NCBI GenBank assembly: GCA_020722485.1
Contig: DYKS01000001.1
Span: 37,977 to 66,561, forward strand
Direction of reading: 5' to 3'
Origin: Candidatus Elulimicrobium sp.
GTDB lineage: Bacteria > Patescibacteriota > Minisyncoccia > Moranbacterales > UBA9337
Length of the DNA: 28,585 nt
The position numbers and the translations under genes are program-made. Position 1 is the stretch's first letter. The number at the start of each line of letters is the position of its first letter. The notes under the pieces are model-generated. The model saw nothing but the letters and a program-made list of their open reading frames with translations, searched no databases and was not told where the DNA came from. Shown here one piece after another: positions 9,416-17,905 of this stretch.

Positions 9416-10654
9416 TTAATAATTTTTTTTAAAAATTTCCCGCTCACTTTTATTGTCCACCAAGAGAAAAGCCGGAATCAGAGCGGAAAAAATTACAATC
9501 GCGGTTATCAAAAAAATCGTTTTTAAAGGAAAAAATAAAATAATCGGAAAAGAAATAGTTACCGCTGCGATTTGCGCTAACGGGCCATATGTATGAAAAA
9601 AGTGAATCAAATTCGCGTCTCGACCATCAATTCTTTTATAAAAATAGGAATCCCTGAGCACTTCCATCATCGCCGCTCCAATTCTTGTCAAAATCAAAAT
9701 AATCGCCCAAGAAGCCAAATCCGCCCTTGAAGAATTAAGATAAAAAAACAAAGTGGAAAATCCCATTAAAAAAATAGCGACAATCAAAAGTTCTTTTTCT
9801 CCGATTTTTTTGTCAGCGATAAAACCAATCGGATACTGAATAATCACAAAAGGAATTAACATCAAAGTAAAAATTTTCCCTAACTCTTCCCACGAGAAAC
9901 CTAAATCCAAAAGATAAATAGGAGCGAAAATAATCATTATTGAATAAAAAAAATCCAACACAAAAGCGATATAGTAATTTTTAGATATATTTTTCCTTTG
10001 CCAAAATTTGCCAATAAGCTCTTTAATGCTCGTTATTTTTTCACTCTTGATATCAATATGACGAAAACCAATTATACTTAAAATCAAAATTAAAGAATAA
10101 ATCGGTAAAACAATAAGAAAAACACCGCTGAAACCGAATTTTTCCAAAACATTAAAAGCCAAAAAAGGACCAACTAAAAAACCGGTATTGACGATAGCCA
10201 AAATAATCCCCCGTATTCGTCCGGAAAAATTATCCTCCGAAAAAGATTCCAAAATAACATTGAATCCGCTCCAAATTAAAGCCCCTATAATTATATATAA
10301 CATCAACAGTAAACTTCCTGCCCAAGAAGCAGGCAAAAAAAGCAAACCAAAAATAATCAGTATTTTTAAAAATAATAATAAGAAAAGGAAAAAAGATTGT
10401 TTCCAATAATGTAAAATTTTATAAATATTTAAAAAAATATACAAAGTTGCCGCATAGGGAATAAAATAAAAAATTCCAACATTTTCTGTCCCGAAAGAAG
10501 TTTTAAAATAAGAAGAAATTGTGTAAATTAAAATCGCCTGAGCAAATCCTAAAAAGAAAAAAATTATCGCCAATAAAGAAATGGCGTAAGTGTTCATTTT
10601 TTCTTTGTGTTGACGAATAAGATTTTTTGTTTTCATTTTAAATAACACTCGCAA
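9416..10654 (-). CDS. major facilitator superfamily transporter
   Basis: A 412-residue protein with about twelve hydrophobic segments in two halves. A charged central loop at ~205-225 (HIDIKSEKITSIKELIGKFW) separates them, and MFS-like loop motifs are seen, such as NFSGRIRGIILA after the fourth helix and GFIADKKIGEKE in the second half. It probably moves a small solute across the cytoplasmic membrane by ion coupling; the substrate cannot be read from sequence. The start may be the second methionine (MKTKNL, residue 6), because the upstream MRVLF codons have no recognisable ribosome-binding site. It is 65 bp upstream of scpA, and the upstream spacer to aspS is 198 bp. Confidence 0.8.
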   Translation of the reverse strand: MRVLFKMKTKNLIRQHKEKMNTYAISLLAIIFFFLGFAQAILIYTISSYFKTSFGTENVGIFYFIPYAATLYIFLNIYKILHYWKQSFFLFLLLFLKILIIFGLLFLPASWAGSLLLMLYIIIGALIWSGFNVILESFSEDNFSGRIRGIILAIVNTGFLVGPFLAFNVLEKFGFSGVFLIVLPIYSLILILSIIGFRHIDIKSEKITSIKELIGKFWQRKNISKNYYIAFVLDFFYSIMIIFAPIYLLDLGFSWEELGKIFTLMLIPFVIIQYPIGFIADKKIGEKELLIVAIFLMGFSTLFFYLNSSRADLASWAIILILTRIGAAMMEVLRDSYFYKRIDGRDANLIHFFHTYGPLAQIAAVTISFPIILFFPLKTIFLITAIVIFSALIPAFLLVDNKSEREIFKKNY

Positions 10655-10852
10655 TAATCTAATTACTTTAAGCTACGAAACTATTATTTTGTCGTCTCCG
10701 CGCTTTATTCTGTCATTCCCATATTTCTTATAATTATTTGATAAATTTCAGTGATAAACTAGATTTCCGCTTAGAATTTACCTTTGTATTTATTACAGAA
10801 AAAGAAAATTGGAAATAGTCATTAGCAAGCATTTCGTAATTCAATTTAATCA

Positions 10853-12172
10853 CTATGGAGTTATCCTTTTTACATCTCGCGGAAAAAGAATAGCTTCTTT
10901 TACGCTTTTTAGACCCAATATTTTCTGAGCGATTCTTTCACTGCCTAACCCCCAACCTCCGTGTGGCGGCATTCCATAGCGAAAAGTATCCAAATAATGT
11001 TTGAAATCTTCTGGATTCAATCCATGTTTTTTAACACTTTTAAATAATTGGTTGTAATCGTGAATTCGTTGCCCTCCGGTAGCAATTTCCACTCCGCGAA
11101 AAAGTAAATCAAAACTTTCCGTATATTGAGGATCCTGAGAAGGCATAGTGTAAAAAGGACGAATAGCGGCGGGATAATGAGTTAAAAAAACCAAATCGCT
11201 GTCGTAATTTTTTTTAACCCATTGGCAAATCAACCGTTCTCCTTCCGGATCAATATCCACTTCCTGACTTTTTTTGCCAAATTCTTTTTCTAAAATCGCT
11301 AACGCTTCGGTAAGTTTGAAACGAGGAATGTTATTCACTTCCGGAACTTCCGCCCCATATTTTTTTAATTCCGCGGAACAATTTTCTTTAACAGAGTGAA
11401 AAATGCTTGCCATCGTTTTTTCTAATTGTTTCATTATATCTTCAAAATTTTCAATAAATCCCATCTCCGCGTCCAAACTTACATATTCATTTACATGGCG
11501 CGTGGTAAAATGCGGCTCGGCGCGAAAAACTGTTCCAATTTCAAACACTCTTTCAAAAATCCCCACGCCCGCTTGTTTATAAAATTGCGGACTTTGCGCC
11601 AAATAAGCATAGCGATCAAAATATTTTATCTTGAAAAAATTAGCGCCTCCCTCAGTGGCGGCAGATAAAATTTTGGGCGTTTTTATTTCTAAAAATCCTT
11701 CAGCGCGCATCGTTTCCGCGTAAGCCTTTAAAATTTCAGCGTAAACTTTAAAAATAGAACTGATTTTTTCATTACGTAAAACAAACGCGCGATAATTCAA
11801 TGAAGTTTCTAAATTGATGTCTAATTCTTCTTTGGAAATATCCACTGGCAAATCTCCTTCATAACTAGAAATTATTTTTATTTCTTCGGCCTCAATTTCT
11901 ATCCCCATCACGTCAACTTCTTTTTGTTTCGATCCTTCCGGACGTTCTTTAACTAAACCCTTGATTTCCACCACAAACTCGCTGCGAATTTTTTTGGCTG
12001 TTTCATAGGCTTTTTTGTGATCGGGAATAACCACTACTTGAATTTTCCCGCTACGATCTCTCAAATCTAAAAAAACCAATTTTCCATGATCCCGACGACG
12101 AGACACCCATCCCATAATTCGAACTTCCTGCCCCGTTAAAGAAATAATTTCATTTATAAGTTTTCTTGACAT
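10853..12172 (-). CDS. aspS: aspartyl-tRNA synthetase, archaeal-size, probably non-discriminating
   Basis: Charges tRNA(Asp), and possibly tRNA(Asn), with aspartate. The 439-residue protein has an N-terminal OB-fold anticodon-binding domain (GWVSRRRDHGKLVFLDLRD, 21-39), a class II motif 2 (VFRAEPHFTTRHVNEY) and motif 3 (GWGLGSERIAQKILGL) ending in LFPRDVKRITP. That ending marks AspRS rather than AsnRS. It lacks the ~120-residue GAD insertion of normal bacterial AspRS. H29 and P78 have the same 49-residue spacing as His28/Pro77, which I recall as relaxing tRNA choice in Deinococcus AspRS2, so a non-discriminating enzyme needing GatCAB is likely. It stands 22 bp after ispH on the same strand and ends in TAG. 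Confidence 0.92.
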   Translation of the reverse strand: MSRKLINEIISLTGQEVRIMGWVSRRRDHGKLVFLDLRDRSGKIQVVVIPDHKKAYETAKKIRSEFVVEIKGLVKERPEGSKQKEVDVMGIEIEAEEIKIISSYEGDLPVDISKEELDINLETSLNYRAFVLRNEKISSIFKVYAEILKAYAETMRAEGFLEIKTPKILSAATEGGANFFKIKYFDRYAYLAQSPQFYKQAGVGIFERVFEIGTVFRAEPHFTTRHVNEYVSLDAEMGFIENFEDIMKQLEKTMASIFHSVKENCSAELKKYGAEVPEVNNIPRFKLTEALAILEKEFGKKSQEVDIDPEGERLICQWVKKNYDSDLVFLTHYPAAIRPFYTMPSQDPQYTESFDLLFRGVEIATGGQRIHDYNQLFKSVKKHGLNPEDFKHYLDTFRYGMPPHGGWGLGSERIAQKILGLKSVKEAILFPRDVKRITP

Positions 12173-12194
12173 AAAAAACTCAACGCTATAAAAA

Positions 12195-13064
12195 TTAAAA
12201 TTTTTCTAAATATTCTTTCGCTTCCTGAATAATCCAAGGAGGAACGGAAGCGCCAGCGGTTAAACCGACTTTCCGAACACCAACAAACCAACCAGGATCT
12301 ATTTGAGACGCATTTTCTACAAAATAAGAACGCGAATTTATTTGACGGCTAATTTCCCATAATCTAGTAGAATTGGCACTTTCCGAAGAACCAAGAACAA
12401 TCACGGCTTCTGCTTCTCGCGCGATTTTCTCCGCTTCTTGCTGACGATTCTGCGTAGCTAAACAAATTGTATCAATAATTTCCACATTTGGATATTTTTG
12501 TTTGAGAATTTCAACAATCTCCAAAAAAAAGCGCGAGTTTTGAGTAGTCTGCGCAATAACCGCTATCGATTTCTTGGGATTTAGATTGATTTCATTTAAA
12601 TCCTTTTTCTCGGAGATTCTCAGAGCTTTATTTTTCGCCCACTGGCAAATACCATCAACTTCTTTATGCTTCCGATCGCCAACGACAATCAGTTGAGCAT
12701 TGCGTTTAGAAAAAACTTTTGCCAACCGTTGAACTTTAATAACTTTGGGACAAGTTGTATCAATTATATCCACTCCTTGCCTTTTTGCCAAAGCGTAAAT
12801 TTCCGGTCCCATTCCGTGAGCAGTAATCACTAATGTTCCAATAGGATTTTTTTGTTTGAAAATATCTTCTAAATTTTCCGGAACTTTAATTTTATTAACA
12901 CCCATTTTTTCTATCTCCCGCACCACATCATTATTGTGCACCAAAGAACCCAACACATAAATCGGCTTCTTAACTGTCGGATCAAGCGCGATTTTTTTTA
13001 CTATTTCAAAAGCGCGTTCCACTCCGTCGCAAAAACCGGCGAAACGACTCACTATTACTTCCAT
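12195..13064 (-). CDS. ispH: 4-hydroxy-3-methylbut-2-enyl diphosphate reductase
   Basis: Last step of the MEP pathway, making IPP and DMAPP with a [4Fe-4S] cluster. The chosen start (MEVIVSRFAGFC, ATG at 13064) gives 289 residues and puts the first cluster cysteine at C12, as in E. coli. The other two are C105 (DTTCPK) and C201 (DTICLATQ). Substrate residues H43, H83, H133 and E135 (RKHKE), the AQTTQ motif and SANSTRL are present. A longer frame opens at 13124, but it would overlap trxA by about 50 bp and adds a non-conserved Asn/Lys-rich leader. The start lies 7 bp after the trxA stop, so the two are co-transcribed; thioredoxin could help supply electrons, though that is inference. Confidence 0.95.
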   Translation of the reverse strand: MEVIVSRFAGFCDGVERAFEIVKKIALDPTVKKPIYVLGSLVHNNDVVREIEKMGVNKIKVPENLEDIFKQKNPIGTLVITAHGMGPEIYALAKRQGVDIIDTTCPKVIKVQRLAKVFSKRNAQLIVVGDRKHKEVDGICQWAKNKALRISEKKDLNEINLNPKKSIAVIAQTTQNSRFFLEIVEILKQKYPNVEIIDTICLATQNRQQEAEKIAREAEAVIVLGSSESANSTRLWEISRQINSRSYFVENASQIDPGWFVGVRKVGLTAGASVPPWIIQEAKEYLEKF

Positions 13065-13071
13065 AAAAAAT

Positions 13072-13389
13072 TTATTGTAATTTTTCCAATTCTTGTTTAA
13101 GAATTTCTTTGTGTTGAACTCCAATTAATTCTTTCACTATCTGTCCATTTTTGAAAATTTTTAAAGTTGGAATAGACATAATGCCGAAATCGGAAGCAGT
13201 TTGTCCATTCTCATCTACATTAAGTTTTCCAATTTTATATTTATCTCCCATTTCCTGAAATAATTCTTCAATAATAGGCGCCATCATTAAACAAGGCCCG
13301 CACCAAGGAGCCCAAAAGTCCACCAAGACTATTTTATCGCTTTCTAAAACTTCAGTTTTAAAATTTTGATCAGTTAATTCTAATGCCAT
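13072..13389 (-). CDS. trxA: thioredoxin
   Basis: Small dithiol oxidoreductase of 105 residues with the classical WCGPC active site (C30, C33) in FWAPWCGPCLMMAP, the cis-proline P74 in MSIPTLKIF and the buried D24-like aspartate in LVDFW. No signal peptide is present, so it is cytoplasmic. It reduces disulfides of ribonucleotide reductase, peroxiredoxins and similar targets. It is followed within 7 bp by ispH. The 134-bp spacer upstream, toward rsmI, is AT-rich and may hold its promoter, but I see no convincing -35/-10 pair. Confidence 0.96.
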   Translation of the reverse strand: MALELTDQNFKTEVLESDKIVLVDFWAPWCGPCLMMAPIIEELFQEMGDKYKIGKLNVDENGQTASDFGIMSIPTLKIFKNGQIVKELIGVQHKEILKQELEKLQ

Positions 13390-13523
13390 TTTTTCTTAAA
13401 ATTTCTTCTGAAATGGCTTCTAAAAAATCCAAGCCGTAACAGAGAAAAAAATAAAAAATTACAAATACATTTTTTATTATATTTATTTTCAAATAAAAAG
13501 CAACCCCCGGTTTTTTAAAACTA

Positions 13524-14183
13524 TCAATAAACAATCAATACAAATTCTCCTCGAATTTTATCTGAATGGTTTTTGAAATAATTAATAATTTCTCCAATTT
13601 CTCCTCTTTTTATTTCTTCATACATTTTCGTTAATTCTTTTCCAACCACAATTTTAGCTTGCGGTTTTTTTTCTTGCAACTTTTCTAAATTTTTCATTAT
13701 TCTGTAAACGCTATCATAATAAATAACCGGTAAATCGCTAGCGGCAATTTTTTCAAAAAAAGTTTCCCGCCCTTTTTTGTGAGGCGGAAACCCGAAGAAA
13801 ACAAATTTTTGCATATCAATTCCGGCTACGCTTATCAAAGCCGTCAGCGCCGACGGTCCCGGGATCGGTTCCGTCTTAATATTGTTTTTAACCGCCTCCG
13901 CTACTAAAACATTGCCCGGATCGGAAATTCCTGGCGTGCCCGCGTCAGTTACCAACGCAATATTTTTCCCTTCTTTGAGTTTCGTAAGCAGAAAATCAAT
14001 TTTTTGTAATTTGCTATGTTGGTGATAAGATATAAGTGGAGTTTTAATTTCATAACGCGCCAAAAGTTTGCGCGTCACCCGCGTATCCTCGCAAGCGATT
14101 AGGTTCGCTTTTTTCAGAGTTTCCACCGCCCGAAAAGTAATATCTTCCAAATTGCCAATAGGAGTAGCAACTATATATAACAT
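13524..14183 (-). CDS. rsmI: 16S rRNA (cytidine-1402-2'-O)-methyltransferase
   Basis: SAM-dependent methyltransferase of the tetrapyrrole-methylase fold that modifies C1402 in the ribosomal decoding centre. The 219-residue protein begins with the signature YIVATPIGNLEDITFRA and continues with ACEDTRVTRKLL, LVTDAGTPGISDPG and PIPGPSALTALISVAG. E. coli RsmI is about 286 residues; this one ends at FVLIVY and lacks the C-terminal tail, as many small-genome versions do. The stop is TGA, which excludes the UGA-glycine code. It is transcribed divergently from the plus-strand gene at 14331. Confidence 0.95.
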   Translation of the reverse strand: MLYIVATPIGNLEDITFRAVETLKKANLIACEDTRVTRKLLARYEIKTPLISYHQHSKLQKIDFLLTKLKEGKNIALVTDAGTPGISDPGNVLVAEAVKNNIKTEPIPGPSALTALISVAGIDMQKFVFFGFPPHKKGRETFFEKIAASDLPVIYYDSVYRIMKNLEKLQEKKPQAKIVVGKELTKMYEEIKRGEIGEIINYFKNHSDKIRGEFVLIVY

Positions 14184-14330
14184 ATTACAAATCTACGAAT
14201 TACATGTTTGAGTAAAAAATTAAAGCGCGAAGAAAGGTTTGACCTTAAGAAAGAACAGAACGACAGGAAAGGTTAATCTTTACAAAGCGCGGTTTTATTC
14301 AAACGCGTAAATCCTGAAATTTTAAATTAT

Positions 14331-14801
14331 ATGATTCTCATCACTCACGCGCTAACCGGAGCGGTTATCGGAAAAAATTTAAATAATCCCGCTTTGATAA
14401 TTTTATTGTCTTTGATTTTTCATTTTCTGATGGACACTTTTCGCCACGGAGAATACGTGGAAGTTTTTAGTAAAAATACTTCTATTAAAAACTCCGGCTG
14501 GAAAGTAGGATTGGATTTATCCGCGGGGGCGTTGATTATTTTTTTCGTCGCTCGTTTAAGTTATTTGGACGAAAAGACAATGGCAAATATCTGGCTAGGA
14601 GCGTTTTTTTCCGTTCTTCCCGATTTCATTACCGCCCTTTATTGGAAGTTCCGCTGGCGTTTCTTGCAAAAATATTACACTTTTCATTCTTGGCTTCACA
14701 AGTATCCGCGGCTATCTCCTGAAAGAGAGTGGAGTCTTAGAAATTCTTTCAATGATATTTGGATGTCAATAGTAGCAATTATTTTACTGCTTCTTCACTA
14801 A
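14331..14801 (+). CDS. small membrane protein, YdjM/DUF457-like putative metal-dependent hydrolase
   Basis: A 156-residue protein with three or four hydrophobic helices and scattered His/Asp residues typical of membrane-bound metal-dependent hydrolases: ITHALTGAVIG at the N-terminus, LIFHFLMDTFRH (26-37), LPDFITALYW and FHSWLHKYP. The family is poorly characterised; a lipid or phospholipid substrate is often assumed but not shown here. It is the only plus-strand gene in the left 24 kb. Its 3' end overlaps the 3' end of the AI-2E permease gene by 23 bp (convergent). The 147-bp divergent spacer from rsmI must carry both promoters, though I see no clear boxes. Family placement is tentative. Confidence 0.65.
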   Translation: MILITHALTGAVIGKNLNNPALIILLSLIFHFLMDTFRHGEYVEVFSKNTSIKNSGWKVGLDLSAGALIIFFVARLSYLDEKTMANIWLGAFFSVLPDFITALYWKFRWRFLQKYYTFHSWLHKYPRLSPEREWSLRNSFNDIWMSIVAIILLLLH

Positions 14802-15834
14802 CTTTTTCACTTTTTCTTCGGTCATTTAAAAAATATTCTATAACTACCCCAATAGCTGTTGCCACCGGTACCGCTAAAATTACTCCAATAACACCAGCTA
14901 CTTTAATACCAATTAAAAGAGACAAAATAACAGCTACAGGATTTAGTCCCAAAGTTTTTTTCATTATTTGCGGAATTAAAATATGATTTTCTGTTTGCTG
15001 AATGACAAAATAAAAAATAAGCACCAATATTCCGGTTATCGGAGAAACGAAAAATCCGGCGATAGTCGCAATAACTGCTGAAAAAATCGGACCTAAATAA
15101 GGAATTATTTCTAAAATCCCACCGATGAGCGCTAACACTAAAGCATAAGGAACTTTTAAAATTAAAAGTGATAAATAATCTAAAACAAAAATAATTAGCA
15201 TCAAAAATAATTGTCCAATCATCCAATAACCAATTTTGCTCTTTATTTTTTCTGCCAAAAAAATAACCTTTTCTCGATAAATTTTCGGAGTGATTGATTC
15301 AAAAAAACAACGCATTCCATCTTTTTTAACGGACATATAAAAAGCAAGAGAGAAAATAATTAAAGTTGAAATAAACCCTGAAAAGAAACTTATAGTAGTA
15401 GTGAAAACATTTTTTGATGAAACAGATAAGTTATCAATCGCAACTTGAATCATTTCCTTGAAACTTAAATCTATTCCTTTGCTTTGCGTATAATTTTCAA
15501 TACCTTGAAAAGATTGAACAGTTCTTTCTAAATAAACAGGAAAATTAGAAGTAAAATCTTTTGTTTGGCTGATAAAAGACGGAATCAAAAAAGAAAACAA
15601 AAACCCTAATAAAAAAATTAAAGCGACATAAATTCCTAATACTCCCACCGCGCGAGGAATTTTCTTTTTTTCCAACCAATTGATCGCTGGCTCAATCGCA
15701 GCTGTTATAATTATTGCCACAAAAAAAATAGCAATAATATCACGAATTAAATATAAAAACCACAGTCCCAACGTCACTGCCGCCACTTTTAAAATAATTT
15801 CAGTGGAAATATTAATTGTTCTGTTTTCTGACAT
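14779..15834 (-). CDS. AI-2E family (UPF0118/PerM-like) membrane permease
   Basis: The 351-residue protein has the family layout: two N-terminal membrane helices (AAVTLGLWFLYLI, AIFFVAIIITAAIEPAINWL), the IPRAVGVLGIYVALIFLLGF helix, a soluble segment (~85-140) and the C-terminal core with GGILEIIPYLGPIFSAVIA and PQIMKKTLGLNPVAVILSLLIG. Members export small molecules or act in ion exchange; the autoinducer-2 name should not be taken as function here. The C-terminus is convergent with the plus-strand gene ending at 14801. The upstream spacer toward the M16 gene holds REP-like repeats. Confidence 0.88.
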   Translation of the reverse strand: MSENRTINISTEIILKVAAVTLGLWFLYLIRDIIAIFFVAIIITAAIEPAINWLEKKKIPRAVGVLGIYVALIFLLGFLFSFLIPSFISQTKDFTSNFPVYLERTVQSFQGIENYTQSKGIDLSFKEMIQVAIDNLSVSSKNVFTTTISFFSGFISTLIIFSLAFYMSVKKDGMRCFFESITPKIYREKVIFLAEKIKSKIGYWMIGQLFLMLIIFVLDYLSLLILKVPYALVLALIGGILEIIPYLGPIFSAVIATIAGFFVSPITGILVLIFYFVIQQTENHILIPQIMKKTLGLNPVAVILSLLIGIKVAGVIGVILAVPVATAIGVVIEYFLNDRRKSEKVSEEAVK

Positions 15835-15901
15835 TATATTAATTTCTTTTAATTTCTAATTTTGTTAGATTTTACAACGTTATTTACATTTTCGCTAATT
15901 A

Positions 15902-15955
15902 TTTTCATTGTCATTCCCGCGTTTTCATTGTCATTCTCGCGAAAGCGGGAATCCA
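15902..15955. repeat. tandem 20-bp repeat ending in a REP-like hairpin
   Basis: TTTTCATTGTCATTCCCGCG (15902-15921) is repeated at once at 15922-15941 with one change (C to T). The second copy runs into a hairpin ATTCTCGC-GAAA-GCGGGAAT (15933-15952), then CCA. The hairpin has one G-U pair and a GAAA tetraloop. This is the common GTCATTCCCGCGAAAGCGGGAATCC family of intergenic palindromes. It lies in the 223-bp spacer between the M16 protease and permease genes, which otherwise shows nothing recognisable. Confidence 0.7.
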
Positions 15956-16057
15956 GTTCCGTTAATACTTCATCTAATAATTTTTACCTTTTTAATACTT
16001 ATCAAAAAATTATTATTTAAACTCTCAATAATTATATTTTAAACAAATTTTAGTTAT

Positions 16058-17329
16058 TTACAACTTTAAGAGTTTCTCTAATTTTCCATTGTTGTTTTTA
16101 TGCGGTCCAATCACCGCTAAATTCAATTTTTCCGGAACAAAAATATCTCGCGCCACCCGTAAAATATCTTCCGCGCTCACTTTATCGATTTTTTCAAAAA
16201 TTTGCGTGGGAGTTTCAATTTCGTTTTTTTCAATTTCCTGCTCTATTAAGAAAGAAGCCACTGATTCTGAAGATTCCAAACCCATCACCATTTTGCCTTT
16301 GATATAATCTTTGGCTTTTTGTAATTCCTTCTCGCTTACTTTACGGCGAGAAATTTTCTTAAATTCTTTCAAAATCGTCTGAATAGTTTTTTCCAAATTT
16401 TTATGTTCCACTCCCGACTGCGCCGCTAAATAACCGACATCTTGATAATTTTCCACTCCGGAGCGAATATAATAAGCCAATCCTTGACGCTCTCGCACCT
16501 GAATAAACAACCGACTGCTCATATTACCGCCCAGAATCACGGAAAGCAAATTAAGCGCGTAGCGATCCGGATGAAAAATATTATACGCCCGCACTCCCAA
16601 AATCAAATGGGTTTGATCGGTTTTTTTGTTTTTGATTTTTACTTTCGGCGCGTTCTGTTTTTCAATCGTTTTTTCTATTTCCGGCTCGCGGGCTTTTTTC
16701 ATTTGTGAAAAATATTTTTCCACTTTTTCCGCAACACTTTTCTCATCTATTTTTCCCGCCACGCAAACCACCGTATTATTAGCCACATAAAATCGTTTCA
16801 TATAATCCAAAAAATCTTGACGTTTGAATCCGGAAACTGTTTTTTTATAACCAATAATTTCTCTTCCTAAATTTTGCTTTTCGTAAAGCAAATTTTCAAA
16901 AACATCTTCCACATTTTTCATCGGCATATCTTCATACATATTGATTTCCTGGATGATCGTTCCTTTTTCCTTCTCAATTTCTTTGACTTCCAATTTGGAA
17001 TTTAAATATATATCGGCAATAACATCCAGCGCTGTATCTAGATGCGCCGCGTCCATTTTAGCGTAATAAGCAGTTTTATCTTTGCCTGTAAAAGCGTTGA
17101 ATTCTCCTCCGACAGAATCCAACTCTTCCGAAATACTCAAAGCGTCGGGACGCTTTTTTGTTCCCTTAAAAAACATATGCTCAATAAAATGAGAAATTCC
17201 CGCTTGCTCTTCCGTTTCGTAACGCGATCCCACGCCCACCATTACCAAAACCGTCGCTGTTTCCGTTCCTTCCATTGGCGCGGTAATAATCCGCAATCCG
17301 TTTTTTAAAATTGTTTTTTTATAATGCAT
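16058..17329 (-). CDS. M16 family zinc metalloprotease (insulinase/processing-peptidase type)
   Basis: A 423-residue single-unit M16B peptidase. The inverted zinc motif HFIEH is at 47-51 (H47, E50, H51) and the third ligand is E128 (QEINMYED), exactly 77 residues later as in pitrilysin. The C-terminal half carries the inactive-domain pattern with GGNMSSRLFIQVRERQGLAY, which supplies the conserved R/Y substrate-binding residues. Such enzymes cleave small peptides or signal and transit sequences; no signal peptide is seen, so it is probably cytoplasmic. It lies 12 bp downstream of the damaged gene at 17342-17902 and may share a transcript with it and the NIF3 gene. Confidence 0.93.
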   Translation of the reverse strand: MHYKKTILKNGLRIITAPMEGTETATVLVMVGVGSRYETEEQAGISHFIEHMFFKGTKKRPDALSISEELDSVGGEFNAFTGKDKTAYYAKMDAAHLDTALDVIADIYLNSKLEVKEIEKEKGTIIQEINMYEDMPMKNVEDVFENLLYEKQNLGREIIGYKKTVSGFKRQDFLDYMKRFYVANNTVVCVAGKIDEKSVAEKVEKYFSQMKKAREPEIEKTIEKQNAPKVKIKNKKTDQTHLILGVRAYNIFHPDRYALNLLSVILGGNMSSRLFIQVRERQGLAYYIRSGVENYQDVGYLAAQSGVEHKNLEKTIQTILKEFKKISRRKVSEKELQKAKDYIKGKMVMGLESSESVASFLIEQEIEKNEIETPTQIFEKIDKVSAEDILRVARDIFVPEKLNLAVIGPHKNNNGKLEKLLKL

Positions 17330-17341
17330 ATTTTGAATCGT

Positions 17342-17902
17342 TTAATTTCTATTATTTCCTTTTTCGATTGCCGGAATTTCTCTGGAAAACTCCGCCAAAG
17401 CGATTTTTACTTTGCTTTTTAATTCTTTTCCGTCTCGCGCCATTATCGCCAAAGCGCAAGCTCGATGCATTCCTTCAACCAAAACTATTCTACCATTATG
17501 AACAACTCCGGTAAACATCGTTTCCTTGGGAAAATTTTTCACGATACTTTTCACTTTTTCATTGTCAGCAACAACGGGATGTTCTAAAGTGTCTTTTAGT
17601 TTTTTAGTAATTTTGCCGTCATAACATTTGGCGATCCAACCCCTAGTCGGCGTTCCATAAATTAGAGGAAATTCCCGCAATGGATTAGTAATTTCAAAAA
17701 GATACCACTTTAAACTTTCCGGTTTTAACGGCGCCGCGTAATTTTTCCGCCATTCACTCCAAGAATTAAATCCTCTTTCCCGCCAATGTTCTTGCCACAT
17801 TTTTTGATGTTCTTCTCCTTTTCGCCAAATTTCAAAAATTTCACTCTACTCTATCGGTTGCAGATATTTCAATGATTTGTATTGTTTCGGAATTTTTAAC
17901 AT
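17342..17902 (-). pseudogene. ParB-like-motif small protein interrupted by an in-frame amber codon
   Basis: The reading frame runs from ATG at 17902, three bases after the NIF3-gene stop, and codes for MLKIPKQYKSLKYLQPIE before a TAG at 17848-17846. It then continues as SEIFEIWRKGEEHQK into the 152-residue open frame that starts at 17800 (MWQEHW). A TGG to TAG change would explain the stop. The C-terminal part has VVHNGRIVLVEGMHRACALA, which resembles the ParB/sulfiredoxin-like GxHRxxA motif, so a nucleotide- or nucleic-acid-binding fold is possible. The protein is Trp-rich near its N-terminus. The shorter 17342-17800 frame could still be translated from its own ATG. I do not recognise the family; function is unknown. 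Confidence 0.55.
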
Positions 17903-17905
17903 AAA

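Noticed and set aside
13065..13124. Upstream ATG giving a 309-residue IspH
   Set aside because: It would overlap trxA by about 50 bp and adds a non-conserved Asn/Lys-rich leader; the internal start places the cluster cysteine at position 12 as in known IspH.
14222..14292. Direct repeat AAAGCGCG in the divergent spacer before the plus-strand gene
   Set aside because: Only eight bases with no associated symmetry or promoter boxes; likely chance.
14903..15226. 107-codon ORF inside the AI-2E permease gene
   Set aside because: Same-strand alternate frame of a clearly recognised gene, with a Phe/Ser/Asn-rich shadow composition.
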